A stretch of DNA of 64,000 bases from Clostridium ljungdahlii (GCF_001636845.1 NZ_LITT01000035.1:1-64000); one strand, 5' to 3'; positions 1-8,815 are shown, counted from the stretch's first letter. A program made the numbers and translations. The notes: generated by a model not told the origin, from the sequence alone.

Positions 1-145
1 ACTAATTTTGCTTTGAATTCAGAACTATAATTTTTTCTCATGTGATTCACCATCCTTAATAAAAATATTATGGAGAACCTAACTAAAAAGCAAGCATTTT
101 TTTGTCTTAATTCTTGGGTCCATTATATTTTGTAATAGAAATAAA

Positions 146-427
146 CTATTTTATCCTAAATCTCCTCTTCAATTCTTCCATTGCATTAATAACTTTAGTA
201 ATATCACTTACCCCATTCTTATCAGGTTCTATCATATAATGTGGTGGATTTGTATGTGTTTCTAAGTGACCTTTATACTCCATCAGAACATAAATAACAG
301 GTTTAAAATTTCCATTTTTGCCCCAACTTACATCACCACATCTTACAACATATTTAGTTGTCGGACTATGCATTGATTGAACCTTAATTTCATCATAAAC
401 TTCACCATAAACAATACCCTCATTCAT
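146..427 (-). CDS. Hypothetical protein, 93 aa
   Basis: This small soluble protein is not recognised. It has no signal peptide or membrane segment and ends in a basic helix (ELKRRFRIK). The ATG is preceded by GGAGG about 11 bases upstream, which supports a real gene. The middle part (VIYVLMEYKGHLETHTNPPH) looks beta-rich. It stands alone, about 330 bases after the next minus-strand gene, in AT-rich accessory DNA. No function is proposed. Confidence 0.55.
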   Translation of the reverse strand: MNEGIVYGEVYDEIKVQSMHSPTTKYVVRCGDVSWGKNGNFKPVIYVLMEYKGHLETHTNPPHYMIEPDKNGVSDITKVINAMEELKRRFRIK

Positions 428-753
428 TTTAAAACCATCCTCCGATATTTTATATCTACATTATATTACTCAGCTTGCTTTTTATGAAATTTGATATAAT
501 CTAGATTTTCCTATAACGTTACATAAGATGTTATATAGTTATCTCCTTCTTACTCTCTACAGTGCAATTTTACAAAAAAGAAAAGCAGGATAATTCCTAC
601 TATAATCTTTATAAAACTTAAATTTTATTAACAACACCAAAATCTTATTAAAATTATCTTAATAAAAACTTATACATTTTATTACAAGTCTAAATGTATA
701 TCTTTAACCTTAACTGTGATATTGGTTATTTTAATTAAGGTATTAGTATTTAT

Positions 754-2154
754 CTACTCGTTATCAATCACATAATCTAGAAGTTTAATAGAACTGCTAG
801 AAAGATTATTAACTGATTCTTTTATCTTTATAGTTGTACTTTGAATCTCCCTTACTGTATCTTTTGATTGTTCTGCAAGGTTTCTCATTTCTTTTGAAAT
901 AACATTAAAACCACTTCCTAAATCTCCAATTCTTGCAGCCTCAACTGATGCATTTAATGCTAATAAATTTGTTTTCTTATTTATTATAAACATAGATTCA
1001 AATAAAGTATTAATTTCTTCTACAACTTTTGCATTTAGTATAGCTTCTTCTAGTTGTTTTTTAGTACTTATAAATGACTCTTGATTCTTTTTCTTTAAAG
1101 TTCTACCTTCATCATTTATTTCATCTAATTTCTCTTGTATTTTCACTCTAACTATTTCAAAATATTTTTCATGTTCTTGTAATGTTGCCACCATCTCTTT
1201 CCAAGATAAATTTCCATTCTCCATCAATATGGAAACATCCGTAATTTCAGTAGATATTCTATTAATATCTGTCTCTAGATTATTCAATTTATTAATCGCC
1301 AATGATACGTCATTCTTTATATCATCTGTTTCTAATTTAAAATTATATATCATTTCACTAGTAGATTTCTTAATAGTGTTCACAGTTTCATTAATATATT
1401 TTGTATTATTATTAATTTCGGCATAATTTCTATTCATCTTATTATCATTTCTATTTTGTATAAAGGCTTGGAATACAGAATCAACAATTATGAATGTTAA
1501 AATTGCTTCTTTAATAGGAGGTAAGACATTTAATAATAAGGTTTGGTAATCCGTATAATTCCATTGCTTATTTATGATAGGTAAATAGTAGAACAATTGA
1601 CTAAACAAACCTCCAGAAAGAATACTTAATGTACTAAATAAATATACAAATATACCTACTATATATATTCTTTTTCTATACTTTAATACAAATAAAAAAA
1701 TTGAACTAAGGATTGTAAATATTAAGTAAAATAATCCCATTATTATATTGTCATCAATGTCATACATTTTTTTACAGTAATTCAATACATCATCTACCTC
1801 TAGGTTATGTTCATCTAAATAGCTTAAATATTCTTTATTCTCATTAATATACTTTTTGCTTATTACACGATTATTTGAAATCACCCCATAGATATCTTGA
1901 TTTCTTGTTATTTTGGTAACTTTTGCTTTTTCTACAATTTTACTTATTGTTACGTCTAGTATCTTTGTTCTATCATTTATTTCCTTTGTAAAAAACATTT
2001 CCTTGTCATATTTGCCGTCTGTTCCATATCTGTAATATATTTTGGGACTAATTTTATTCATCAACGGAAACATCTGGGAATACAACACAAACACCACAAC
2101 TATAGATGTTAGTGATAATACTATTGCTATAATAGGTCTTTTACATTTGTTCAT
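754..2154 (-). CDS. Methyl-accepting chemotaxis-like membrane protein
   Basis: This is a chemoreceptor-like signalling protein of 466 aa. It has a membrane segment at about residues 10-30, an external region to about 135, then three more hydrophobic segments near 138-158, 164-185 and 217-232. A long cytoplasmic coiled coil follows from about 240. The hairpin tip of the MCP signalling domain is visible near residue 400 (TNLLALNASVEAARIG, then FNVISKEMRNLAEQSK), the region that contacts CheA/CheW. No HAMP domain is seen, and the protein ends about 50 residues after the tip, so the signalling domain is short. The ligand is unknown. It is monocistronic, and no other chemotaxis genes are in the window. 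Confidence 0.85.
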   Translation of the reverse strand: MNKCKRPIIAIVLSLTSIVVVFVLYSQMFPLMNKISPKIYYRYGTDGKYDKEMFFTKEINDRTKILDVTISKIVEKAKVTKITRNQDIYGVISNNRVISKKYINENKEYLSYLDEHNLEVDDVLNYCKKMYDIDDNIIMGLFYLIFTILSSIFLFVLKYRKRIYIVGIFVYLFSTLSILSGGLFSQLFYYLPIINKQWNYTDYQTLLLNVLPPIKEAILTFIIVDSVFQAFIQNRNDNKMNRNYAEINNNTKYINETVNTIKKSTSEMIYNFKLETDDIKNDVSLAINKLNNLETDINRISTEITDVSILMENGNLSWKEMVATLQEHEKYFEIVRVKIQEKLDEINDEGRTLKKKNQESFISTKKQLEEAILNAKVVEEINTLFESMFIINKKTNLLALNASVEAARIGDLGSGFNVISKEMRNLAEQSKDTVREIQSTTIKIKESVNNLSSSSIKLLDYVIDNE

Positions 2155-2231
2155 AAGTTTATACCCCCTTACTTCAATTAGTTTTTTTCATTTGCATCTA
2201 ATAAAACTGATATTTTATGTTAATCTAAACT

Positions 2232-2458
2232 TTATTCAATTATCGGTTGCTCATCTACCTCAAATGCATACCACTCTTCAATTTTCTGCTTACTCTTTTC
2301 ATTTTTATTTCTACCTTATGCAGTTAATTTACTTTTGCTTCCGTTCTGTCTCAGCCTTAGTTCTGCATTTGGATATGTTATCTCCAATAAATGCTACTCC
2401 TATAAACTTTGCTGAATCTAAAATATCCTTCTCAATTATTATTCACCTTTCAAAATAA
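2232..2458 (-). pseudogene. Decayed gene fragment A, unknown family
   Basis: Reverse-strand translation gives a coding-like stretch (EKDILDSAKFIGVAFIGDN) that runs into stops after about 38 codons. The sense continues in another frame (KQKIEEWYAFEVDEQPIIE, then stop TAA at 2232-2234). This suggests one small gene broken by a frameshift. No credible start codon with a ribosome site remains. A plus-strand open frame across the same bases looks like a shadow. Confidence 0.4.
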
Positions 2459-2472
2459 ACTCTGTCTTTGAT

Positions 2473-2720
2473 TTACTTATTTAATAAGAACTTTTGTACT
2501 ATACACCGTAAATCTTTGATATATTCAACCATATCTTTATCTATCCAAAATGCATCAATGTCTGCATATTCATCTAAATACTTAAACCAATCTGCATCTG
2601 TATTTCCTTCTAAACATCTGCTTCTGCATATGCTCCTTCTATAGGAAGAACCCCAATAAAGTTTCCTATTGAGTTCTGATAGTCTTCCAATCTTTCATGT
2701 TCAGTCACTCTATCTAATTA
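2473..2720 (-). pseudogene. Decayed gene fragment B, unknown family
   Basis: The reverse strand reads RVTEHERLEDYQNSIGNFIG from a possible GTG at 2706-2708 and stops at EGAYAEADV. An acidic, aromatic stretch (EGNTDADWFKYLDEYADIDA) continues in a shifted frame to the stop at 2473-2475. Joined, it would be about 78 residues of soluble protein. It lies just downstream of the 92-aa gene ending at 2732, so the two may once have been co-transcribed. The family is unknown; the frameshift is inferred from reading the frames. Confidence 0.4.
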
Positions 2721-2731
2721 AAACTTATGTT

Positions 2732-3010
2732 TTATTTTCTACTATCAAATATTTTATCATTCTTTAACTTAATGACAATGTATCTAAATTTGTTTATGTC
2801 ATAAACAAACATACTTTTTACCTGTCTTTTTACATCATTGAATATTATATTCACTGAATTTTTATTCTTACTTGCTTCATTATGCATATATATACCACTA
2901 TAATCAAAATTTTTAGTGTACTCAGTATCAATATCTGTCTCAATATATTCAATCTCAACTCCATAATTTCTATTGCAAAAGCTAACCAACTTATCTAAAA
3001 TGTTTTTCAT
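2732..3010 (-). CDS. Hypothetical protein, 92 aa
   Basis: This small soluble protein is not recognised. It starts with a basic helix (MKNILDKLVSFCNRNYG), continues with acidic beta-like stretches, and ends in a lysine-rich segment. A GGGGATT ribosome site precedes the ATG. It could be the first gene of a short transcript that continues into decayed fragment B. No catalytic motif was seen. Confidence 0.5.
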   Translation of the reverse strand: MKNILDKLVSFCNRNYGVEIEYIETDIDTEYTKNFDYSGIYMHNEASKNKNSVNIIFNDVKRQVKSMFVYDINKFRYIVIKLKNDKIFDSRK

Positions 3011-3518
3011 AATAAACCAATCCCCTTTATTTTTTGTAAATAAAACTAAACCTTTATTCTCTATAATATATATTATACCGTATATTGGTAGTATTAGAAA
3101 TTACCAAATGATTAATCTATTATACATAAGCTTCATATAATGCATATAAGCTGTTTATTGCAATGAAAAAGTGTAACATTATACAATTCAATTGATAGGA
3201 ATTTTAATTTTGCATTTGCAGGTTTAAAAATGCATTATAGCATATTTATTATTATATCAACGGTATAGAAACCTCATCACTCTGTGGATTCGCCATTGAC
3301 TTAATAATAAATATGCAAAATGGTTGGTAAGAACCTGCAAAAGCACCTCTAACTATTAGAAATAGTTCAAATAAAAAATCATTGGTTCTTGTTACACTTT
3401 TATATTACACTAAACATCTTGGCGCAATTCCTTTTCTCCGATGATTTAGATGAACTGCCATACAAGAAAGACGTTTACAATTGTAAGAAAATATCATGAC
3501 TCCAATCCTACTATTGCT
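3011..3518. other. Intergenic region holding a foldback element
   Basis: No intact gene was found in these 508 bases. The recognisable content is a set of nested inverted repeats at about 3166-3400, listed separately. A reverse-strand stretch around 3250-3350 reads as a short coding-like fragment (KSMANPQSDEVSIPLI) but has no start, and could be debris of a mobile element. Confidence 0.4.
3166..3400. repeat. Foldback element with three nested inverted repeats
   Basis: Three pairs of inverted segments occur in mirror order. AAAAGTGTAAC near 3168 pairs with GTTACACTTTT near 3389. TTGCAGGTT near 3219 pairs with AACCTGCAA near 3331. GCATATTTATTATTA near 3239 pairs with TAATAATAAATATGC near 3302. 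The arms are imperfect between these blocks. This is the pattern of a foldback or MITE-like insertion, or of two inverted copies of one mobile-element end. It carries no gene. Confidence 0.5.
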
Positions 3519-3845
3519 CTAGCTTAAATCCAAGGTATTCCATCCATGTTCGATAATAGCATCTCTTATGTTTTGAAAATCATCTATACTATTAAATTCA
3601 ATCTTAATCATACTGGGTTTTGTAAAAAACTTGATATAACATGATTTGGTAAAACTATCCCTCTGACCTACATTTCTATCTCTTTTCCTAATTTTTTGGC
3701 TCTCTATATCACTTGACCTTTGTTTTATAATCCGATATTCAATCCAGTTATTATTGCATATCTGAAAATCTATAAACTCAATTAATTTTGTTTCCTCATT
3801 GAGGTATTCAATTCCCTTGCTTGAAATACTTTGTATTATGTTCAT
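3519..3845 (-). CDS. Hypothetical protein, 108 aa
   Basis: This soluble small protein is not recognised. Its centre is basic (SQKIRKRDRNVGQRD) and its start is acidic. A GGAGTGAG site lies about 12 bases before the ATG. It is a single gene, divergent from the 206-aa gene at 4197. The roughly 350 bases between them are very AT-rich and probably hold both promoters. Confidence 0.5.
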   Translation of the reverse strand: MNIIQSISSKGIEYLNEETKLIEFIDFQICNNNWIEYRIIKQRSSDIESQKIRKRDRNVGQRDSFTKSCYIKFFTKPSMIKIEFNSIDDFQNIRDAIIEHGWNTLDLS

Positions 3846-4196
3846 ATATCAATCTCTCACTCCTTTTAATCTTAAAATAATTATACATATATTTCCTTTG
3901 TATTAGCAACACAATTTAAAAAATCAGAATTTCTCCTGCTTATTTTAACTTATAAAATTTCGATTTTATATAGTTAACGCAAATTCCATTTTAATACAAT
4001 ATTTAACAAAGTATTACTTATAACTTTAAATACTCCCTAGTATATTTCTAGTATTATCCTAAAACCTTATATTTAAATTTTACATTTACTGTATTATAAT
4101 GTAATTAAGTATATTATTATAACACTTATTATCTACTTTTAGAAATATATATTTTTTGTTTTATATAAATCTACAAATATGAGGAGGATATAAATT
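3846..4196. other. AT-rich divergent intergenic region
   Basis: No gene was seen. The segment lies between divergent genes and is very AT-rich. A TATTATAATG box near 4094-4103 could be a -10 element. A short dyad (TTACATT...AATGTAA, about 4081-4105) overlaps it. The 206-aa gene has a clear ribosome site (GAGGAGG) just before 4197. Confidence 0.3.
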
Positions 4197-4817
4197 ATGG
4201 ATAAGTTAACCGATATTAAAAGCAAAAGATTTAAATTTATGGAAATATTATATGAAGCAACTGATGGCAATCAACATGCATTTGTAAACATGTCGGAGAT
4301 AGGTAAGGAACTTGGATTTAACCGTAAAGAAACAGATTTAATAACCCAGTATTTAGAAGGTGAGGGATTGATTAAATTTGTTGCCCTCGGAGGTGAAATA
4401 TCAATAACTCATTATGGGGTAACTCAAGTGGAAGAAGCACTTTCCGAGCCAGATAAACCAACTGAATATTTTCCACCAATAAACATAATAAATGTTCAAA
4501 ATATGATTGGTTCACAAGTCCAACAAGGAACTACTAATAGTACTCAGAGAGAAACTTTTTCAACATCAGATATAGACAAGCTTACTGATTTTATCCAAGA
4601 ACTTGATACAAAAGTTTCACAACTTAACCTAAAGCCAGAAGATAAAGATGAGTTAGATGCGGAAATATCAACTATTAAGGTACAATCTTCATCTAGTAGA
4701 CCAAAACCATTAATTATTAAAGAGAGCTTAAAAACTATAAGAAACTTATTAGAAGGCATGACTGGAAGTATACTTGCAACCGAGTTATTAAATAAGTTAT
4801 CTAATATTATTTTTTAA
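4197..4817 (+). CDS. Winged-helix-like protein with QQGT motif, putative partner of ATPase
   Basis: The 206-aa protein starts with what looks like a winged helix (residues about 8-80; SEIGKELGFNRKETDLITQY, then a wing-like GGEISITHYG). A polar linker with the motif SQVQQGTTNSTQ (about 105-117) follows, then an acidic predicted coiled coil. The C-terminus has a glycine-containing hydrophobic helix (LLEGMTGSILATELL) and ends in IIF. I recall QQGT-type linkers followed by such helices in proteins of phage-defence neighbourhoods, but no family name is certain. An OLD-type ATPase gene starts 169 bases downstream on the same strand, suggesting a functional pair. The terminal helix might insert in a membrane or oligomerise; that is inference. 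Confidence 0.65.
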   Translation: MDKLTDIKSKRFKFMEILYEATDGNQHAFVNMSEIGKELGFNRKETDLITQYLEGEGLIKFVALGGEISITHYGVTQVEEALSEPDKPTEYFPPINIINVQNMIGSQVQQGTTNSTQRETFSTSDIDKLTDFIQELDTKVSQLNLKPEDKDELDAEISTIKVQSSSSRPKPLIIKESLKTIRNLLEGMTGSILATELLNKLSNIIF

Positions 4818-4986
4818 GGAACTTATACTTGGATATATACTAATACTTATTACCATACTATTGTCTCAAAATCATTTAACATGCGTTTAGACAAGTTGGT
4901 TTAGTAATAAATCTACTGATAAATACCTATGAATTGAAGTATTAACTAATTTAATAATTATAATTCTATACAAAGGAGATAGCAAA

Positions 4987-6477
4987 ATGGAATATTTAAG
5001 TGAAATTAGAGATAGCCAAATTAATTTTTTATTAGAAAAAGTAGAACATAGAAATTATGGAAAATACCTGTATGAAGTTAGCCTTACTAATGTAAGAGGG
5101 TTTGTAAACGAAGTTCTAAGATTTGACTTCCCAGTTACAGCAATAATTGGCCCTAATGGTGGAGGTAAAACTACTATATTAGGTGCTGCCGGATGTGCTT
5201 ATAAAGAAACAAAGCCTGGTAGATTCTTCACTAAGAGTGGAGTATATGATAATAGTATGCAACATTGGAAAATAGAATATAAGATAGTTGATAAAGCCAT
5301 TAATTCAAGAAATTTAGTAAGCAGAACAGCTGCCTTTAATAACTATAAATGGACAAGGGATAACTTACTATCTAGAAAAACCCTCATATTCGGAGTCTCA
5401 AGAACCGTTCCAGCTACTGAGAGAAAAGAACTAAAAAAATGTGCTAATACAAGATTTTCTGTCCCAGCAAATCAAGTTTTTTCATTAGATACTCATATCT
5501 GTGAATGTGTTGGACGAATATTAGATAAGGATATAAATAATTTTTCTCAAATAAAAGTTGATAACAGAGGAAAAGTAACCCTTTTAACTGGAAGAACAGA
5601 ACAAGGCTTAACTTATTCAGAATTTCACTTTGGTGCAGGCGAATCTAGTGTTATAAGAATGGTAATAGAAATAGAAGCATGCGATGATAACTCTTTAGTG
5701 CTAATTGAAGAAATTGAAAATGGCTTACACCCTCTTGCCACTATTAGATTAGTTGAATACTTAATAAGTGCAGCTGAAAGGAAAAAAATTCAAGTCATTT
5801 TTACAACCCACTCAAATGACGCATTAGTACCACTACCTCATAAAGCAATTTGGGTTGCTTTAAATAATAAAATATTTCAAGGAAAATTAGATATTCATTC
5901 TTTAAGGGCAATTAATGGACAAATATCATCTCAATTAGTTATCTTTACAGAAGATTTATTTGCAAAAAAGTGGATAGAAGCCATATTAAGTCTTGCTGAT
6001 GAATTTATTCCAGGGTCAATTGAAGTTCATGCTACTTCTGGAGATGGAACGGCTGTAAATATAAATAAATATCACAATGAAAATCCTTCAATAAGAGTAC
6101 CTTCTATTTGCTATATCGATGGAGATTCTAATCAAGAAACAAGTGAAACCCAATATGTCTTTAGACTCCCAGGAGAAATGCCGGAATCATACATATTTTT
6201 AAAGATACGTGAAAAAATTGATGAAATTATAGGAGAATTAACAGTATCATTACATAAACCTTATGAATCACAAGAAAAAGTTAAACAAGTTATAAACGAA
6301 GTTTGGCGAACAAATATCGATAGGCATTTACTATTTTCACAAATTGGTAAAAACTTAGGCTTTATATCTGAGGAAGTAGTAAGAAGTGCTTACCTTAATA
6401 TCTGGTGCCGTTGCTATCCTAACGAGGTACAACCAATTTTATTGAAAATTAAAGAACATTATTCTGATGTTTGCTGA
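4987..6477 (+). CDS. OLD-family ATP-dependent endonuclease (AAA + TOPRIM)
   Basis: This is an ABC/SMC-like ATPase fused to a TOPRIM-type nuclease domain, 496 aa. Walker A is GPNGGGKT (55-62), the signature region is FGAGESS (215-221), Walker B is LVLIEEIE (237-244) and the switch histidine lies in TTHS (273-276). The C-terminal part has the expected TOPRIM acidic residues: E322 in TEDLFAKKW, and D378 and D380 in YIDGD. OLD-family proteins act in phage defence (P2 Old, Gabija GajA) as ATP-regulated DNA nucleases. No GajB-type helicase follows, so this is not a standard Gabija locus. An AAAGGAG site precedes the ATG. The likely partner is the upstream 206-aa protein. Confidence 0.85.
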   Translation: MEYLSEIRDSQINFLLEKVEHRNYGKYLYEVSLTNVRGFVNEVLRFDFPVTAIIGPNGGGKTTILGAAGCAYKETKPGRFFTKSGVYDNSMQHWKIEYKIVDKAINSRNLVSRTAAFNNYKWTRDNLLSRKTLIFGVSRTVPATERKELKKCANTRFSVPANQVFSLDTHICECVGRILDKDINNFSQIKVDNRGKVTLLTGRTEQGLTYSEFHFGAGESSVIRMVIEIEACDDNSLVLIEEIENGLHPLATIRLVEYLISAAERKKIQVIFTTHSNDALVPLPHKAIWVALNNKIFQGKLDIHSLRAINGQISSQLVIFTEDLFAKKWIEAILSLADEFIPGSIEVHATSGDGTAVNINKYHNENPSIRVPSICYIDGDSNQETSETQYVFRLPGEMPESYIFLKIREKIDEIIGELTVSLHKPYESQEKVKQVINEVWRTNIDRHLLFSQIGKNLGFISEEVVRSAYLNIWCRCYPNEVQPILLKIKEHYSDVC

Positions 6478-6821
6478 ATAGAAAGCAAAATGTCCAAATC
6501 CTTCAGAAAAAGCTTACTTTTAGACAGCCCAAAACCTTAAATTAATATGATAAAAAAGAGTTTCAAAAAGCATCTTAACAACGCCCTTTAACATTTCCTA
6601 AAAAACACTAAAGACAAAATAGAAGTTTTATCTGCCAACATATATCAATAAAATCCGCTATACAGTCTGTCAGTTGTTAAAAAATAGTGTTGATAGCGAT
6701 ATAAGGTTACTTTTTTAGAAGCTCCCTTAATTTTCGTATTAAGTAATGTACGACGAGACTAAAACTAAAATTATGTTACATCAGCTTTACAAATTTAAAT
6801 TTGGCAGAGAGCCTTATGTTA
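6478..6821. other. Intergenic, no gene seen
   Basis: These 344 bases separate convergent genes. No open frame with a ribosome site, strong terminator or recognisable coding debris was found on either strand. Confidence 0.3.
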
Positions 6822-7457
6822 TCAAAGGTTATTATAATATTTAACAAGGGCTTTTTCCATGTGTTCTAATGCGTACTTGTCAGCATCTTTTTCTTTTGGG
6901 ATTTCTCTGTATTCAAGAGATAATTGCTTAAACAATGCTTTTTCCTTGGCAGTCAAGGGACAACTATTTCCACGTCTTATTCTTTCATCCCGCTGAATAA
7001 ATGCCTGCTGCATTTTATCAAAATTTGCTTTGCTTAGTTCAATATCTTCACTTAAAAAGGCTTTAATTTTATTTGACATATTGGCAAACTGAATCCAATG
7101 TCCAACCTCGTGTAAAAAGATATAGATAACAAACACAATATCTTCGGACATATCATCTGAAAAAAAGGAACTTAATATATCCTTTGTTATTTCAAGTGAC
7201 CCTGTTCCATCACACTCATAAATGTTTACCAATTCACGTACCGACAGGTCTGGCAAATGTATTGATGGTGTATTACTAACAAAGTTTGACTTATCTTTGC
7301 ATCTTTCATAAAGCAATTTCTCTTTTTCATCCACACAAGTAAAATATATTGGATTCGTGACACCTGCACCTAACCTTCTAGCAACAATTTCAGGGCTATC
7401 AAAAACAACGGTAGCATTAGATGTATTTATTGTTTCAATCAGATATTTGACTCTCAT
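6822..7457 (-). CDS. HExxH zinc metalloprotease-like protein
   Basis: This 211-aa protein has a clear zinc-protease motif, LHEVGHW with HEVGH at residues 116-120. A downstream acidic motif EKDADKYA (189-196) could supply the third ligand, as in ImmA/IrrE-type and related gluzincin peptidases. No signal peptide or membrane span is seen, so it should act in the cytoplasm. Its ATG overlaps the stop of the upstream GIY-YIG gene in an ATGA junction, so the two are translationally coupled. The target is unknown. By analogy with ImmA it could cleave a regulator or toxin, but no HTH repressor gene is next to it. Confidence 0.7.
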   Translation of the reverse strand: MRVKYLIETINTSNATVVFDSPEIVARRLGAGVTNPIYFTCVDEKEKLLYERCKDKSNFVSNTPSIHLPDLSVRELVNIYECDGTGSLEITKDILSSFFSDDMSEDIVFVIYIFLHEVGHWIQFANMSNKIKAFLSEDIELSKANFDKMQQAFIQRDERIRRGNSCPLTAKEKALFKQLSLEYREIPKEKDADKYALEHMEKALVKYYNNL

Positions 7458-7957
7458 TTGTTTGCTCCTCTACTTTCACACTTCAACAGTAAATTCAACT
7501 CTGTCCTTTCTTTTTTCCAAACGTCTTCATACATATTTCTTCCATCAGGACGTTGCTCTAAACATTGATTAAGTTTTTGATACTTATCAATATAATAACA
7601 TTCTCTTGATGCCAAGTATTGCATATCTTTATTGTAGTTTTCATATTGAAAAGTAACTTCTTCAAGAACTCTAATGTCAATCCTCTTGTCCTCATTTTGC
7701 ATGGCCTCACTTATAACTGAATTATATAATTTAGTTTCTTTAAGCTTTACTAAATGTGCTTTTTTTCCACAAAACATTCTTTTATAAATATTTGTTGCTT
7801 TGCCAATATAAGCACAGAATTCCTCTGAGTGAGATTTATCTACAACAAAAATACCATATATTCCTCTGTTCTTCTTGCCATCTAAAATCTCTAGAGGAAC
7901 TGATATCTTATTTTTCATTACCCCGTTTATCCACTTTACTGTTTCATTCTTATTCAA
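7454..7957 (-). CDS. GIY-YIG nuclease-domain protein
   Basis: This 167-aa protein carries a GIY-YIG catalytic module: GIYGIF (32-37), AYIGKATNIYKR (49-60, with YIG and Arg60), and a likely catalytic Glu119 in SRECYYIDKY followed by LNQ. The start is a TTG with GGGAGG nine bases upstream. GIY-YIG domains cut DNA in homing, repair and restriction enzymes. No separate DNA-binding domain is obvious, so it may be a stand-alone nuclease. It overlaps the metalloprotease gene by four bases. This nuclease-protease pairing is unfamiliar to me. Confidence 0.8.
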   Translation of the reverse strand: MNKNETVKWINGVMKNKISVPLEILDGKKNRGIYGIFVVDKSHSEEFCAYIGKATNIYKRMFCGKKAHLVKLKETKLYNSVISEAMQNEDKRIDIRVLEEVTFQYENYNKDMQYLASRECYYIDKYQKLNQCLEQRPDGRNMYEDVWKKERTELNLLLKCESRGANK

Positions 7958-8073
7958 CTTTTGTAACCTCCCTACAAATTACTATTTATTGAGTTGTTTA
8001 CATCGTAAGCGATAAACTACCCGGTGTATAAGCATAAAAATAAACGACCATTCATTAAAATGGTCGTAATTTA

Positions 8074-8300
8074 TTATGCTTTCTTTTTGCAGGAAGATTG
8101 AACCCATGGGTCCCAGGGCAAGTATTCTTCTAAGAATTCAGGATGTGCTCCAAATTGAACGCCTGGTAAATTTTTAAACAAAAACTTGAGATAACTATAG
8201 GGTTCAAGTCCGTTAGCTTTAGCCGTTTCAATTATACTGTAAACTGCTGCACTGGCTTCAGCTCCCCTTGGACTTCCACTGAAAAGCCAGTTTTTTCTTC
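8074..8300 (-). pseudogene. IS66 transposase TnpC, C-terminal fragment
   Basis: The reverse strand reads IGRKNWLFSGSPRGAEASAA and continues through VYSIIETAKANGLEPYSYL to LEEYLPWDPWVQSS and a lysine-rich end with stop at 8074-8076. This is the typical C-terminus of IS66-family DDE transposases. A TGA lies just before the preserved stretch, and everything upstream is missing, so only about 75 residues remain. Confidence 0.8.
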
Positions 8301-8461
8301 CTATTGCTCATTCCCTCAATGTGTTTTAAAATAATTTTCTGTTTCTATAACAATTCAATCACCTCCTACTATCCTCCTATTAGCATATTGCTAATAGGAT
8401 ATCATAATTTCTTTGTGAAGTGACCTAGTTTTCAATGAGCACTTGGCCTAATATTAGATTA

Positions 8462-8536
8462 GCATAAACAGCATTCACATATAGCTTTAATCCACTTATT
8501 CATTCTATAATCCTGTGTTGTTTTTTGTACATCCAT
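8462..8536 (-). pseudogene. IS66 TnpA-like accessory gene, 5' fragment
   Basis: After an AGGAGATT ribosome site, an ATG at 8534-8536 begins MDVQKTTQDYRMNKWIKAIC and hits a stop after about 23 codons. The pattern resembles the N-terminus of clostridial IS66 accessory proteins, which usually continue about 100 residues. It supports the reading of this region as a deleted IS66. Confidence 0.5.
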
Positions 8537-8623
8537 TTAAAATCTCCTAATTAAAGTTTTTCAAGTTAACTTTAAAAACTTTAAAAACTTTAAAACTTAT
8601 TTTAGAAGATTATCTCACATTTT

Positions 8624-8815
8624 TTAAACACTTTCTATCCAATTTCTTATTTGACGCTTACTACCAATTACTTTTAAAGCTTCCTGTTTGTCCATTATTA
8701 TTTTATCCCCTTGTATTCTAATAAAAAAGGGGGATATCCACCGCAGTGAATCATACCCTTTTTTAACGACTGATTTTTTTGTTGTCCGCCAACTACATAC
8801 CCATTCGTGGTGCAT
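8624..8815 (-). CDS. Short ORF, 63 aa, doubtful
   Basis: This open frame of 63 codons gives a basic protein with no recognised domain. The C-terminal part (MDKQEALKVIGSKRQIRNW) resembles the start of a small helix-turn-helix protein. It ends inside the putative right end of the IS66 remnant. It may therefore be a gene truncated by the insertion, with the internal ATG at about codon 41 as the true start. No convincing ribosome site was seen for the first ATG. Confidence 0.25.
   Translation of the reverse strand: MHHEWVCSWRTTKKSVVKKGYDSLRWISPFFIRIQGDKIIMDKQEALKVIGSKRQIRNWIESV

Larger units (their letters stand above)
8005..8661 (-). mobile_element. Internally deleted IS66-family element
   Basis: Remnants of both ends of an IS66 element lie about 200 bases apart. 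At one end is a well-preserved TnpC transposase C-terminus (8074-8300); at the other is the start of a TnpA-like accessory gene (8462-8536). GTAAGCG at 8005-8011 and its inverted match CGCTTAC at 8655-8661 fit the conserved IS66 terminal sequence. A stem of nine bases (ACGACCATT/AATGGTCGT, 8044-8067) lies inside the first end. No 8-base target duplication was seen, so the right boundary is tentative. The element cannot transpose by itself. Confidence 0.6.

Noticed and set aside
2042-2458. Plus-strand open frame of 138 codons
   Set aside because: It starts inside the chemoreceptor gene and runs antisense through a decayed minus-strand gene; no ribosome site was seen.
4197-6477. Gabija or PARIS assignment for the OLD-type locus
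   Set aside because: No UvrD-like helicase follows, as Gabija needs. ATPase and TOPRIM are in one protein, unlike the AriA/AriB split, and the partner does not resemble AriB.
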